DNA from: JBOGCH01 sp051656645
Lineage (GTDB): Bacteria; Bacteroidota; Bacteroidia; Bacteroidales; Marinifilaceae
Direction of reading: 5' to 3'
Length of the DNA stretch: 64,000 nt
Assembly: GCA_051656645.1 (NCBI GenBank)
Contig: JBOGCH010000020.1
Location: 1 to 64,000, forward strand
Part shown: piece after piece, positions 17,117 to 27,096 of the stretch
How positions within the stretch are numbered: position 1 is the stretch's first letter
How the letters are laid out: each line of letters starts with the position of its first letter
Program-made: the position numbers and the translations under genes
The notes under the pieces: model-generated
Databases searched by the model: none
What the model was told of the DNA's origin: nothing
What the model saw: only the letters and a program-made list of their open reading frames with translations

Positions 17117-18493
17117 TTATTCGCCTTTACTTAATTCAGCGAAATATTTATAGAACAATGGAATTGTATTGATACCATTGTAGAACTGTTCCAACGGGTA
17201 ATTCTCGTTAGGAGAGTGGATAGCATCAGAACCTAGACCAAATCCCATAAGGATGGATTTAATGCCTAAAATCTCTTCGAATGCCGCAATAATTGGAATA
17301 CTTCCGCCACTACGTACAGGAATAGGCATTTTTCCATATACGTCATAGTAAGCTTTCTCAGCTGCGCGATAGGCAGGAAGATCGATAGGACAAACGTACG
17401 ATGGACCACCGTGTAAGTACTTAACGTTTACTTTTACACTTTTAGGAGCAATGCTTTCAAAGTACTCTTTGAATAATTGTCCAATTTTTTCATGTTGTTG
17501 GTTAGGAACTAAACGGCAACTAATTTTTGCGTGTGCCTCGGAAGGAAGTACAGTTTTAGTACCTTCGCTAGTATATCCACCCCAGATACCACAAATATCA
17601 AATGTTGGACGGATTCCTGTGCGCTCGTTTGTTGAGTAGCCTGCCTCTCCTTGTAACTCTTCGACATCCAGAGCCTTTTTGTATTCGTCCTCGCTGAATG
17701 GCGCTTCGGCCATTTTTGCACGTTCAGCTTTACATACTTCAAGTACGTCATCATAGAAATGAGGAATGGTGATGTGACCATTTTCATCGATAACATCCGC
17801 AATCATTTTAGCTAAAACGTTAATAGGGTTTGCAACAGCTCCTCCAAATAGACCTGAGTGTAAATCCTTATTTGGCCCAACAACTTCCACATCCCAATAA
17901 GTTAGTCCGCGAAGTCCTGTAGTAATGGAAGGAGTTTTAGGATCAATCATAGAAGTATCTGAAACTAAGATAATGTCGGCTTTTAACATATCCTTATGTT
18001 CTTGACAGAATTTAGGGAGTGATGGAGAGCCAATTTCCTCTTCGCCTTCAACCATGAATTTAACGTTACATTCAAGTTTGTTGGTACGTACTAGATATTC
18101 AAAAGCTTTTGCATGCATAAAGCCTTGTCCTTTATCATCGTCAGCTCCACGTGCCCATATTTTACCGTCTTGAATAACCGGCTCGAAAGGATTTGTTTTC
18201 CATAGTTCAAGCGGTTCTACCGGCATAACGTCCATGTGTCCGTAAACTAATACGGTAGGTTTTGCAGGATCGATGATCTTTTCAGCATAGGTAACAGGAT
18301 TTCCATCTGTCTCAAAAACCTCAGCTTTATCGGCGCCTGCTTCTAGTAAAATTTTTTTCCACTGTTCGGCGCAGCGATACATGTCTGGCTTGTTCTCGCT
18401 TTTTGCAGATATAGATGGAATGCGGATTAGCTCAAACAACTCCTCTAAGAAACGTTCTTTGTTCTCCTCAATATAGGCTTTAATCTCATTCAT
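17117..18493 (-). CDS. M20 family metallo-dipeptidase
   Basis: Cytosolic zinc dipeptidase related to carnosinase/PepV enzymes. Di-zinc site residues: His86 and catalytic Asp88 in YGHMDVMP, Asp119 in ARGADDDKGQ (bridging), Glu151/Glu152 in EGEEEIGSPS (general base and ligand), and a C-terminal SDAIHSPNE with the last His ligand. A lid/dimerisation domain interrupts the catalytic domain (about 200-380). No signal peptide. At 458 residues it is full-length. Peptides are a main nutrient for Bacteroidales, so a catabolic role is likely. Confidence 0.93.
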   Translation of the reverse strand: MNEIKAYIEENKERFLEELFELIRIPSISAKSENKPDMYRCAEQWKKILLEAGADKAEVFETDGNPVTYAEKIIDPAKPTVLVYGHMDVMPVEPLELWKTNPFEPVIQDGKIWARGADDDKGQGFMHAKAFEYLVRTNKLECNVKFMVEGEEEIGSPSLPKFCQEHKDMLKADIILVSDTSMIDPKTPSITTGLRGLTYWDVEVVGPNKDLHSGLFGGAVANPINVLAKMIADVIDENGHITIPHFYDDVLEVCKAERAKMAEAPFSEDEYKKALDVEELQGEAGYSTNERTGIRPTFDICGIWGGYTSEGTKTVLPSEAHAKISCRLVPNQQHEKIGQLFKEYFESIAPKSVKVNVKYLHGGPSYVCPIDLPAYRAAEKAYYDVYGKMPIPVRSGGSIPIIAAFEEILGIKSILMGFGLGSDAIHSPNENYPLEQFYNGINTIPLFYKYFAELSKGE

Positions 18494-18860
18494 ACGTAAT
18501 TCTATTATATTTTAATTAATTATTCAAATTCCTTTATTCAGAATGGGACACGATTGTCCGCTGTATTTGTGTGCACATAGTAAAGATGTTGCAAAATATG
18601 AAATATTTAATACAGGTCAAAATATATGTAATAAAAAGGATAGTATCTAATTGGACTATTTTAAGAGTATTCTAAGAAGATATCTTAAATAATTTCTAAA
18701 TATAAAGATATGATATTCAACATTAATATAAATTTCTATTTTTGTATAACTGACTATCCAACTTACTCCTAAAAACGATTAAAATATTATTCTTTCTGAG
18801 TACCTATTAACATGGGTATATAACAAGTGTGATTTTAAAGTAACATAAATATCATTCTAC
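18494..18860. other. AT-rich intergenic region between divergent genes
   Basis: It must hold the promoters of the M20 gene (minus) and the M16 gene (plus). A -7-like TATTTTTG lies at 18737-18744 on the plus strand, which would give a leader of about 110 bases. I see no repeat, RNA gene or ORF here. Confidence 0.5.
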
Positions 18861-21656
18861 ATGAATAAACAAGTAATGCTATTCAGGATATTGTTGGTTG
18901 GGGTGTTTGTAGCATTGTCAGCGCAACTTTTCGCGAAAACAGTAAAACGCGATTCGTCCATTTTACATGGAAAATTGAGTAATGGGTTAACCTATTACAT
19001 TGTGAATAATGACGATGGGAGTAAACGTGTCAATTACTCACTTACGTTAAAAGCAGGTGCAATGGATGAAGATGATTCGCAACGTGGATTGGCACACTTT
19101 AATGAGCACTTATCATTTGACGGAACACCTACATTTCCATTTTTTTTAGCAGATGGAAAATTTGTAAATAATGTGGATCCTCGTAATGTATATTTAAACG
19201 CTTTAACCACTAAAACAGAGACGGTATATACAATAATGCTTCCAGAAACACGTGAAACATTGATGGATACTGCAATGATAATTATGAGCGAATGGTTGAT
19301 GAGCGATTTTTGCGCAGATACCAATATAAATAAACAACGCAGTATTATTGCCAAGGAGTGGTTAGAGTTTCAAGATGCACAAGAACGTATGCGTATGCAA
19401 TGGCATCCGGTCCTATTTAATAATTCAAAATGGGGATATCGTCGCTCAATAGGAGAGATTGATGTAATAGATAATGCTCCTAAATCGGAGATTAAGCGTT
19501 TCCGTGATGAGTGGTATCGTCCGGATTTAGCAGCTGTAACAGTTGTAGGAAATGTTGACCCACAATTGGTGTTGAACAAATTAGAGAAAAACTTCTTAGC
19601 ATTTCCTGACAATAAGGTGTATAGAGAGAAGGAAGTAGTAGCGATTCCAGATAATGACAAATTAAATATTATTGTTACTGCAGATAAAGATCAGCAGTAC
19701 TCTTTTATTTCTATGTATAATCGTCGCCCGTTGCCCGAATTATATACCACAGAAGGAATTAAACGTGATTTATTGTATGCTATGATTAATGGTATTGCAT
19801 CAGAGCGTTACTCAGACTGTCAAGAAAAGAACAATGAGGTTATCTCATTAATGAGTGCTACGATATCATCGATTATGGAACCGCAGAATTTATATTCTCC
19901 TATGGTTACTTTTAATCGGGGAGAGATTAAAAATGCTTTAGTGATTCACGCTAGAGAACAAGAGCGTATTGTTCAAAATGGTTATCTTGACTCGGAATTT
20001 GCAAGCATAAAGAGTTTACTGACAAATAAATATAAACAAGCTCTTGAGCATGGACATCAATTAAATAATCAGCAGTGGGTGAGTACTATAGAGCGAGATT
20101 TTCTAAAATCGACTTCTGCTATAACGTCAGCTGCTTCAGCTAAATTATATTTGCCTGTTTTAGAAAAAATTACGAAGCAAGATGTTGAGGCTATGCAGCG
20201 AGAGTTGTGGGCAGAACCTAACAGTATGATGTTGATAATTGTTCCTGAGGCAGATTTGAATACAGTTCCATCAAAAGAAGAGATTGTTTCTATTCTTAAT
20301 ACTGTAAAAAATGAAAAACTAGAACAATATCAGAAAACTGAATTGAGTGCTGATATTATCGAAATGAAGAAAATGCCAAAAGCAGGTAAGATAGTGAAGC
20401 GTGAGCAAGTAACAGACAAGATGCCTGTACATAAGTTAACACTATCCAATGGAGCGCGCGTAGTTTACTATCAAGATTCAAGCAAATATGGAACTATCCA
20501 TTTTGAGGCAGTGAGTTTTGGAGGTAAGAGTTTACTAAACGAGCGTGAAGCTGTATTGGCAGATTTGCTTTGTAGTGTAATTAACGAGGGGCCTGTAGGT
20601 AATTATAGTTTAAACCAGTTCCGCCGTATTATGGGACGTGATCGTATGCAATTTACAGTAAGTATAGCAAATGATACGGAATCGGTAAAAGGAAATACTC
20701 CAGTATCTCGTTTTGAATTATTATTACAACGCATATATACTTTGTTTAATAATCAAGAGTTGACACCTGAGCGATATAACGGTATCTTTAAACAGCGAGC
20801 AGACTTCTTTAATGCTTCACGAATGAGCACGGAGGAAACTTATAAAAACTTCCTTAATAATGCGCGCGCCGGTAAGAAGGCAGATGATTATGTAGCGACT
20901 GATGATGTGGAGTTACAAGAACTTGAGAGTATATTGAAGAAACGTTTTCACTCTATGAGCGATTTTACCTTCTATTTCACAGGTGCGATGCACGAAGCAG
21001 AATTTGAAAAGTTAATAACACAATATTTAGGATCCGGAAAGAAAGGTAAGCGCGAGAATTATAAAGCAACGTCAATTAATACCCTTTCAGGTACAACAAA
21101 TGTGACGTTTAAGCGCGGACAAGATCCAAGAGCGAATGTAACTTATGTTATAGGTGCGCCCGTGGTTACTGATATGAATAACATGTCTATATTGCAAATG
21201 GCTACACCAATGTTGAATAAACGATTTTATAATCATATTCGTGAAACCCTACACATGGTATATTCATTGAGTACGGATTTAAAGTTCCAGGTAACTCAGA
21301 CGCCTCGTGCTGATATTGAGGTAACGTTCCAGGGTGATCCGAAGGATTTAGATACCATTTACAGTGAAATAAATAGACTATTTGAAGAGTTTATTAAGGA
21401 AGGTCCTACTGAAGAAGAATTGAATGAGTATAAGTCTATGATGACAGGTAGCAAGTTGCGTTATCAGAATGAGGACGGTTTCCGTATGGGTTGTATTCGT
21501 AGTCATGATTTATATTACAATAATGATTATGAGCAACAGGTAAATAATATAACCTTTATACAAAATATTACGGTTAAACAAATACAACAACTGTTGTCAG
21601 AGATATATAACCATCCTAAGGCTTTAAAAGCCGGTTTTGCACAGATTGCAGAGTAG
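18861..21656 (+). CDS. exported M16 family zinc protease (PqqL/insulinase-like)
   Basis: 931 residues with a signal peptide (1-25, ending LFA-KT). Inverted zinc motif HFNEH (His79, Glu82, His83) with the downstream Glu expected about 76 residues later. The protein contains two M16 repeats: an N-terminal active half (about 30-500) and a C-terminal half (about 520-930) that lacks HxxEH and closes the peptide chamber. It is a single-chain periplasmic peptidase that degrades small peptides. The gene is monocistronic and ends in a very strong hairpin. Confidence 0.92.
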   Translation: MNKQVMLFRILLVGVFVALSAQLFAKTVKRDSSILHGKLSNGLTYYIVNNDDGSKRVNYSLTLKAGAMDEDDSQRGLAHFNEHLSFDGTPTFPFFLADGKFVNNVDPRNVYLNALTTKTETVYTIMLPETRETLMDTAMIIMSEWLMSDFCADTNINKQRSIIAKEWLEFQDAQERMRMQWHPVLFNNSKWGYRRSIGEIDVIDNAPKSEIKRFRDEWYRPDLAAVTVVGNVDPQLVLNKLEKNFLAFPDNKVYREKEVVAIPDNDKLNIIVTADKDQQYSFISMYNRRPLPELYTTEGIKRDLLYAMINGIASERYSDCQEKNNEVISLMSATISSIMEPQNLYSPMVTFNRGEIKNALVIHAREQERIVQNGYLDSEFASIKSLLTNKYKQALEHGHQLNNQQWVSTIERDFLKSTSAITSAASAKLYLPVLEKITKQDVEAMQRELWAEPNSMMLIIVPEADLNTVPSKEEIVSILNTVKNEKLEQYQKTELSADIIEMKKMPKAGKIVKREQVTDKMPVHKLTLSNGARVVYYQDSSKYGTIHFEAVSFGGKSLLNEREAVLADLLCSVINEGPVGNYSLNQFRRIMGRDRMQFTVSIANDTESVKGNTPVSRFELLLQRIYTLFNNQELTPERYNGIFKQRADFFNASRMSTEETYKNFLNNARAGKKADDYVATDDVELQELESILKKRFHSMSDFTFYFTGAMHEAEFEKLITQYLGSGKKGKRENYKATSINTLSGTTNVTFKRGQDPRANVTYVIGAPVVTDMNNMSILQMATPMLNKRFYNHIRETLHMVYSLSTDLKFQVTQTPRADIEVTFQGDPKDLDTIYSEINRLFEEFIKEGPTEEELNEYKSMMTGSKLRYQNEDGFRMGCIRSHDLYYNNDYEQQVNNITFIQNITVKQIQQLLSEIYNHPKALKAGFAQIAE

Positions 21657-21669
21657 GCTATGATTGAGT

Positions 21670-21722
21670 AAAAAAAGTATTCCTCAATAAGTTTAAGCAA
21701 CTTATTGAGGAATACTTCTTTT
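21670..21722. terminator. strong bidirectional terminator
   Basis: A perfect 19-bp stem (21675-21693 with 21699-21717), loop TAAGC. A7 on the left gives a T-run for the minus-strand kinase gene, and T-rich sequence on the right serves the M16 gene. Confidence 0.9.
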
Positions 21723-21775
21723 ATATAATAATGTGGATAATTTTGCTAGATACTGGAAGACATTCTATTGTCTGT

Positions 21776-24700
21776 CTAGTTTAATAATTGTTCAATGATA
21801 TTTAGAATTTCCTGTCTACGTATGGGCTTTGATATAAAACCATTGAAACCTGCTTTAAATATGTTATCTTGATCATCCTTCATAGCAAATGCTGTGACTG
21901 CAACTACAGGTGTTTTTGTATCAATGGTACGAATAGCTTTTAATGCGTCATAGCCATTCATGATAGGCATTTTAATGTCCATTAGAACGATGTCCGGATT
22001 ATTTGCTTGAAAACATCCAATAACTTCTGTCCCATCTTCAACATGAAGTAAATTGTAGTTGTGTTTTAAATAGGTTTCGAACAGTTTATAATTGCTCAAT
22101 GTATCTTCTGCGATAAGAATTGTTTTCTTATTTTGTGTGTTCCCATTTTTTATTGTTGTCCCGTCAGAATAAGTAGCATTGATGCATTTCTTTTCACTCT
22201 TGACGAATGGAATAGTGAATGAGAAAGTTGTTCCTTTGTTAATTTCGGAAACCGCCCATATTTCACCCCCAAGTTTACTTACTACAGCACGACAGATTGG
22301 TAGGCCAAGCCCAACACCTTGTTTAAATTCATCTAATTTGATGAAGCGTTCAAATATAGCGCTCAGTTTGTCCTGAGGAATGCCACATCCAGTATCCGAG
22401 ATATCAAATCGGATTTTATTTCCACCTTCGTCTATACCGTAAGTCAATGTTATGGTTCCCACTGAAGTGAACTTACATGCATTTGAAATAAGTTTCTCTA
22501 ATACCTGAAATACTCGACCCTCGTCAGTGATTATTTTAGTTGGAATATTTCCATGTATCTTGAATAGAATACCTTTTTTGGATAATATCTCTCTTATACG
22601 AGTGTCAAGTTTTTGTGTAATATTGTGGATACTACATTCGTTAAATGCAAATTCGAGGTTGCCAGATTCTATTTTAGAGAGTTCTAGTATATCGGAAATC
22701 AGGTGTAGGAGAATCTCTGTATTGTTAAGAATATGTTGGCAGTATTCGTCCCTTTCCTCGTCTGTATCTGCTTCAACAAGTACCTCTGAGAAACCGACAA
22801 TGGCATTTAGAGGCGTTCTGATTTCATGACTCATATTTGCTAAGAATGCAGATTTTAATCGATTTGATTCCTCTGCTTTTTCCTTTGCTCGTTCCAATTG
22901 GAGCTGTGTGTTTTTTAAAGATGTAATGTCCCACTTTGTTGACAGAAGCCATTTGTGCCCATTATTCCCTTCGATACATGATTTTCTAAGCATAACAGGA
23001 CAGTCAAAGTAGATATCCTCCTTTTCGAGAGCAATGTCTTGGAGTGACACTAACAGGTCCTCTTCTCTAAAGCATTGTGGATTTCTGTCAAGTACGATAT
23101 CAAAATCTGTTCGTCCAATAATTTCATGTGCCTTTATGTTACTCATTTCCTCGGCAGCCTTATTCCAATACACGTATCGGTAATCATCTTCGCAATCCTT
23201 TATAGCTAAGGGTATATCAAGAGAGTTAAGAACTTCGGCCAGAGTAATGGCCGTCATGTTTGAATCGGCAATAATACGTTCAACAACTTGGTTGATACGG
23301 GAATGTTCAATGAGGATAACAACATAAAACGGAGTATCGGATTGTTTCTCGGACATTGTTTTTACCTCGCACCACACTACAGGGGCAGAGGTATACGTTG
23401 TTTGTACACCCAATGCATTTATAAATTTTTCATTGAGTACAGCTTCTCTTGGAGTAAAACGATCTTGTTTTATGCTTTCTTGTTCTTCTTTCGAAAATAG
23501 GGTAAATGTTCTTTTTTGCGCATACACTTCATCCAATGTTGTTTTGTTTGTTTTGAGAAGTTCGGAAAAAGCTTTATTACTATCTACTAAACAAAAGTTA
23601 GCATCGAGAATAGCAACAGCTAATGGCATATTTTTATATATGCTAGCGCGTTTTTCATGATAATTTTTGAGTTCGTTTTGTGTTCTGACTAAATCAGTAA
23701 TATCAGTGAAAAATACCTCAACCTCTCCTTTTGTATCGGTAGGGAAAACACTTAGTTTATAGTATTTGTCTGTCCAATAATGCATTACTGTTTCTAACAT
23801 GGTTTGTTCCTTATCGACTTTATGGAATAGTTCCATGTGCTTAGAGCGTGTGTTGCTGTCATTGATTTGACATTCTTTATCAGAATTGTTTTGTTTGTCT
23901 CCGTCGTACTCGATGCGAAATGCTTTGTTGCATATTAATAGGACAATGTTTTTAATTTTGTCATTTTTGTCATATAGTAGTCTGTAACGTGCGTATAATG
24001 TAGGCATTTTGTCGTAAATCTCAGCCGACATATATAAATGCTTTTGAAGCTTGCGTTTACGATGATTGATAATTCTAAGTTTAATAATTTCTCGAACCAG
24101 TAGGAGCAAGATGATAATGACACTTGCGAAGACGAAGATTAATTCTGTCTGATATTTTTTCCATACGGGAAGGGGTAGATTGTCTATTATTACACCTTTT
24201 TGAATTAAAGTGTGTATATTCTTTGTAAGCAAAGGATATTCTTTGAGTACTTCATAATCTAAATGACTTTTTAAAAGAGGAGTTACATTTTCGATGCGTC
24301 GTGATTCTTGCATACCGCCAACCACAGAGCTGGTATGATTAATTGCTGCATCGACGAGGTTATTTATGAGGCCAAATGTACCTCCGACAAATATATGATC
24401 TTTATAATTAATGTCGTATGTTGTAAAAACGGGATTTACAACGTTAGCAGTTATACGTTTATAGAATACCGTAGGGTCTGGCGAAAAAAGAGGTTCATCT
24501 TTTTCTAGTAGCCATGAAATAAATATAACACCCGTTTGAGGTGAAAGATCCTTTAGGATATCTAGTAATTGTCTAGAGGAAACATCTGTTTTGTCAATAA
24601 ACCGATAATTAAGATCTTTATTTATATTGATGATTTGTGGTAAATATTGTTTTATGGCGCGAGCAGTCATTGTTTTGTCAACGAGGAGAACGACATCCTT

Positions 24701-25249
24701 AAGACCGGGAATAACATCTCGCATTAGGGATACTGTCCTATCAAGCGTATAATCCCTTACTGTGATTGATGCCTGATAGCCTGAAGTGTTGTCAAGTACT
24801 GATTCGGGTTGGATGATGTTTTCAGTTTTGAAGGTTTTAAAGTTTAGAGTAGAATCTCCAACACCTGCTAAGACAAGAGGAATATCTTTCCAATTGCCAG
24901 GATGTGTTTCTCTGTATATTTCCCAACCAACAGCACCAATAAACAAGATTGCTTTAGGTTTATGGTTGTGTCTATAATATACCTCGGAGAACATTGAGCA
25001 TGCTTCGTCATAATCTAGATCCCACATTTCAGAACCGTTGAATATTTCGACTTCCATGGCTGAGTCTTGTTGCAAAACAACTTCCATAAGCCGCATTTGT
25101 ACGTCGGATATCCATGTATGAGAATAGTTATAAGAGTTTACAAGTATGACATATTCGTTGTCCTCCTGGCAAGTATTGGGTAGGATAGCCTTTAGTGATA
25201 ACGAGTTTGTTAGAAAAGCGAAAACAATAATGGTGATTATATATTTCAT
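21776..25249 (-). CDS. hybrid sensor histidine kinase with ABC-substrate-binding-like sensor
   Basis: 1157 residues. Signal peptide (1-20), then a periplasmic sensor (about 30-345) resembling the Rossmann-type ABC sugar/uncharacterised substrate-binding domain (ILFIGAVGWEIYRE, PLVLAGVGDST, VFTTYDINYKDHIFVGG). A membrane helix follows (369-386), then two or three PAS domains (about 400-790), HisKA with phospho-acceptor His808 in MSHEIRTPLN, HATPase_c (about 910-1020) and a receiver domain with Asp1091 in LMDIKMP. No DNA-binding output is fused, so a separate partner must receive the phosphate. Ligand unknown. No regulator or transporter gene lies beside it. Confidence 0.88.
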   Translation of the reverse strand: MKYIITIIVFAFLTNSLSLKAILPNTCQEDNEYVILVNSYNYSHTWISDVQMRLMEVVLQQDSAMEVEIFNGSEMWDLDYDEACSMFSEVYYRHNHKPKAILFIGAVGWEIYRETHPGNWKDIPLVLAGVGDSTLNFKTFKTENIIQPESVLDNTSGYQASITVRDYTLDRTVSLMRDVIPGLKDVVLLVDKTMTARAIKQYLPQIININKDLNYRFIDKTDVSSRQLLDILKDLSPQTGVIFISWLLEKDEPLFSPDPTVFYKRITANVVNPVFTTYDINYKDHIFVGGTFGLINNLVDAAINHTSSVVGGMQESRRIENVTPLLKSHLDYEVLKEYPLLTKNIHTLIQKGVIIDNLPLPVWKKYQTELIFVFASVIIILLLLVREIIKLRIINHRKRKLQKHLYMSAEIYDKMPTLYARYRLLYDKNDKIKNIVLLICNKAFRIEYDGDKQNNSDKECQINDSNTRSKHMELFHKVDKEQTMLETVMHYWTDKYYKLSVFPTDTKGEVEVFFTDITDLVRTQNELKNYHEKRASIYKNMPLAVAILDANFCLVDSNKAFSELLKTNKTTLDEVYAQKRTFTLFSKEEQESIKQDRFTPREAVLNEKFINALGVQTTYTSAPVVWCEVKTMSEKQSDTPFYVVILIEHSRINQVVERIIADSNMTAITLAEVLNSLDIPLAIKDCEDDYRYVYWNKAAEEMSNIKAHEIIGRTDFDIVLDRNPQCFREEDLLVSLQDIALEKEDIYFDCPVMLRKSCIEGNNGHKWLLSTKWDITSLKNTQLQLERAKEKAEESNRLKSAFLANMSHEIRTPLNAIVGFSEVLVEADTDEERDEYCQHILNNTEILLHLISDILELSKIESGNLEFAFNECSIHNITQKLDTRIREILSKKGILFKIHGNIPTKIITDEGRVFQVLEKLISNACKFTSVGTITLTYGIDEGGNKIRFDISDTGCGIPQDKLSAIFERFIKLDEFKQGVGLGLPICRAVVSKLGGEIWAVSEINKGTTFSFTIPFVKSEKKCINATYSDGTTIKNGNTQNKKTILIAEDTLSNYKLFETYLKHNYNLLHVEDGTEVIGCFQANNPDIVLMDIKMPIMNGYDALKAIRTIDTKTPVVAVTAFAMKDDQDNIFKAGFNGFISKPIRRQEILNIIEQLLN

Positions 25250-25717
25250 GTTTAACTAAATGGTAATATGATAGAATAAAATTATTTATTTTATGTTTAA
25301 ATACAGCTAAAGCAATACATACTGTTAGTTTAACTATATTGTTATAAAAAACAGGATGAATATCTACTAAAATGATAAAAAATAGTGATTATTTTTTTCT
25401 AATGATAAATATATATTAATTTATTAGGATGTTCGTAGAAATAAAGGCGTAATTATATATAATTTAGTGATAACCAATAATCTATCATATAAGGCTTTTG
25501 GATTATAAATCAAGAATGCGACTGTTATTGCTGCTATAGTGCATATGTATAGATAAACAGCTTTAAAATTTATGATGAGGTGTTCTTTAGGGTGTTGGAG
25601 AGCAGATAGGTGATGTGAGTATATGTAAATTAACATATACTTAACAAATGCGTAAGTTCTAGGTGTTAATTGACGCTATAATTCAAATGGAGATCCACGT
25701 CTAATAGTAAATACATA
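25250..25717. other. AT-rich intergenic region
   Basis: 468 bases between the start of the sensor kinase (minus) and the 3' end of radA (minus). It holds a 24-base palindrome, AGTATATGT-AAATTA-ACATATACT, at 25618-25641. A 70-codon minus-strand frame (25424-25636) has a hydrophobic middle but no other support, so I do not call it. No clear promoter was found. Confidence 0.45.
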
Positions 25718-27085
25718 TTATGCAAAGAGAATGCGACAAATATCTACGATTTTAGAAACGAGTACAATTTCGATATTATTTGCTTTGCGCGTAATTGATT
25801 TTTTGCTTGCCGCAGGGATGAAAATTCGTTTAAATCCTAGCTTCTCAGCCTCGGATATACGTTGTTCTATACGGCTTACAGCTCTAATCTCACCGGATAG
25901 TCCCACCTCGCCTGCAAACACGGTATCGGTGGGTATGGCAATATCAATGTTTGATGATAGTATTGACATAACAACACCAAGGTCCAGTGCCGGATCGCTT
26001 ACTTTAATACCCCCAGCTATGTTTAGGAATACGTCCTTTGCTGCGAGTTTAAAGCCCACTCTTTTTTCTAGGACAGCCAATAGCATGTTTAGTCTGCGAA
26101 CATCAAAACCTGTTGCGCTACGTTGTGGAACTCCGTAGGCTGCCGTACTTACCAGTGCTTGTACTTCGAGTAGAATGGGGCGAATACCTTCCATTGTTGC
26201 GGACACAGCAATTCCGCTGAGAGGTTCATCATGATAGGACAAAAGGAGTTCGGAAGGATTATTTACTTCGCGAAGTCCGGATTGTAACATTTCATAGATA
26301 CCAATTTCAGAGGTTGCGCCAAATCGGTTTTTAATGGAGCGTAGAATGCGGTACATGTGCTGTCTGTCGCCCTCAAACTGAAGAACGGTGTCAACCATGT
26401 GTTCCAGAATTTTTGGCCCGGCAAGTTGTCCGTCTTTGGTTATATGTCCAATAAGTATAGTACTTGTTGTGGTTTCTTTTGCAAAACGCAGCAGAGCATT
26501 TGTACACTCCCTAATTTGCGATAATGAACCCGGGATAGCTTCGATGTGCTCTGTAGAGAGGGTTTGTATTGAGTCAATAATAAGTAGTGCCGGCTTAATG
26601 TTACGCGCATGTTCAAGTACATTCTCTAATGAGTTTCCGCTAAGGAAAAGCGCATTGTCATTGGTGTGTCCTAAGCGTTCGGCTCTCATTTTTATTTGTG
26701 CTACACTTTCCTCGCCCGAAACATAGAGTAATGTTCCTTGCTTAAAGCTTAGTGCAAATTGTAAAATGAGTGTTGATTTTCCGATACCGGGTTCTCCACC
26801 TAGCAAAATCATTGATCCGGGTACAATACCTCCACCTAGTACGCGATTTAGCTCCTTGTTGGCCGTATCAATACGCATATCACTGTTCGTATTGACCTCA
26901 GATAGTTTTAATGCTCTTGATGCAGACCCAATAAGCGTGTGTTGTGTATTTTTTTTTGACGATTGCACTTCAATCTCTTCAGTGAAGCTGTTCCATTCTC
27001 CACATATGTTGCATTTGCCGGTCCATTTAGGTTCTTTGGCTCCGCAATTTTGGCATATGTATACTGTTTTTGATTTTAGTGCCAT
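25718..27085 (-). CDS. radA: DNA repair protein RadA (Sms)
   Basis: Branch-migration ATPase in homologous recombination. Four-cysteine zinc finger C11-x2-C14...C25-x2-C28, RecA-like core with Walker A GEPGIGKST (97-105), the RadA-specific KNRFG motif (in RSIKNRFGATSEIG) and a C-terminal Lon-protease-like domain (about 290-455) without the catalytic Ser-Lys activity expected of Lon. 455 residues is the normal length. It starts 11 bases after the stop of the upstream penicillin-binding protein gene, so the two are one transcription unit. Confidence 0.97.
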   Translation of the reverse strand: MALKSKTVYICQNCGAKEPKWTGKCNICGEWNSFTEEIEVQSSKKNTQHTLIGSASRALKLSEVNTNSDMRIDTANKELNRVLGGGIVPGSMILLGGEPGIGKSTLILQFALSFKQGTLLYVSGEESVAQIKMRAERLGHTNDNALFLSGNSLENVLEHARNIKPALLIIDSIQTLSTEHIEAIPGSLSQIRECTNALLRFAKETTTSTILIGHITKDGQLAGPKILEHMVDTVLQFEGDRQHMYRILRSIKNRFGATSEIGIYEMLQSGLREVNNPSELLLSYHDEPLSGIAVSATMEGIRPILLEVQALVSTAAYGVPQRSATGFDVRRLNMLLAVLEKRVGFKLAAKDVFLNIAGGIKVSDPALDLGVVMSILSSNIDIAIPTDTVFAGEVGLSGEIRAVSRIEQRISEAEKLGFKRIFIPAASKKSITRKANNIEIVLVSKIVDICRILFA

Positions 27086-27096
27086 TGTCTGTTTTT

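Noticed and set aside
25424..25636. Small membrane protein on the minus strand
   Set aside because: One hydrophobic stretch in very AT-rich DNA, with no promoter or neighbour logic and nothing else to support it.
25618..25641. Operator palindrome AGTATATGT...ACATATACT
   Set aside because: Perfect, but in very AT-rich DNA about 370 bases from the nearest start codon; not enough to claim regulation.
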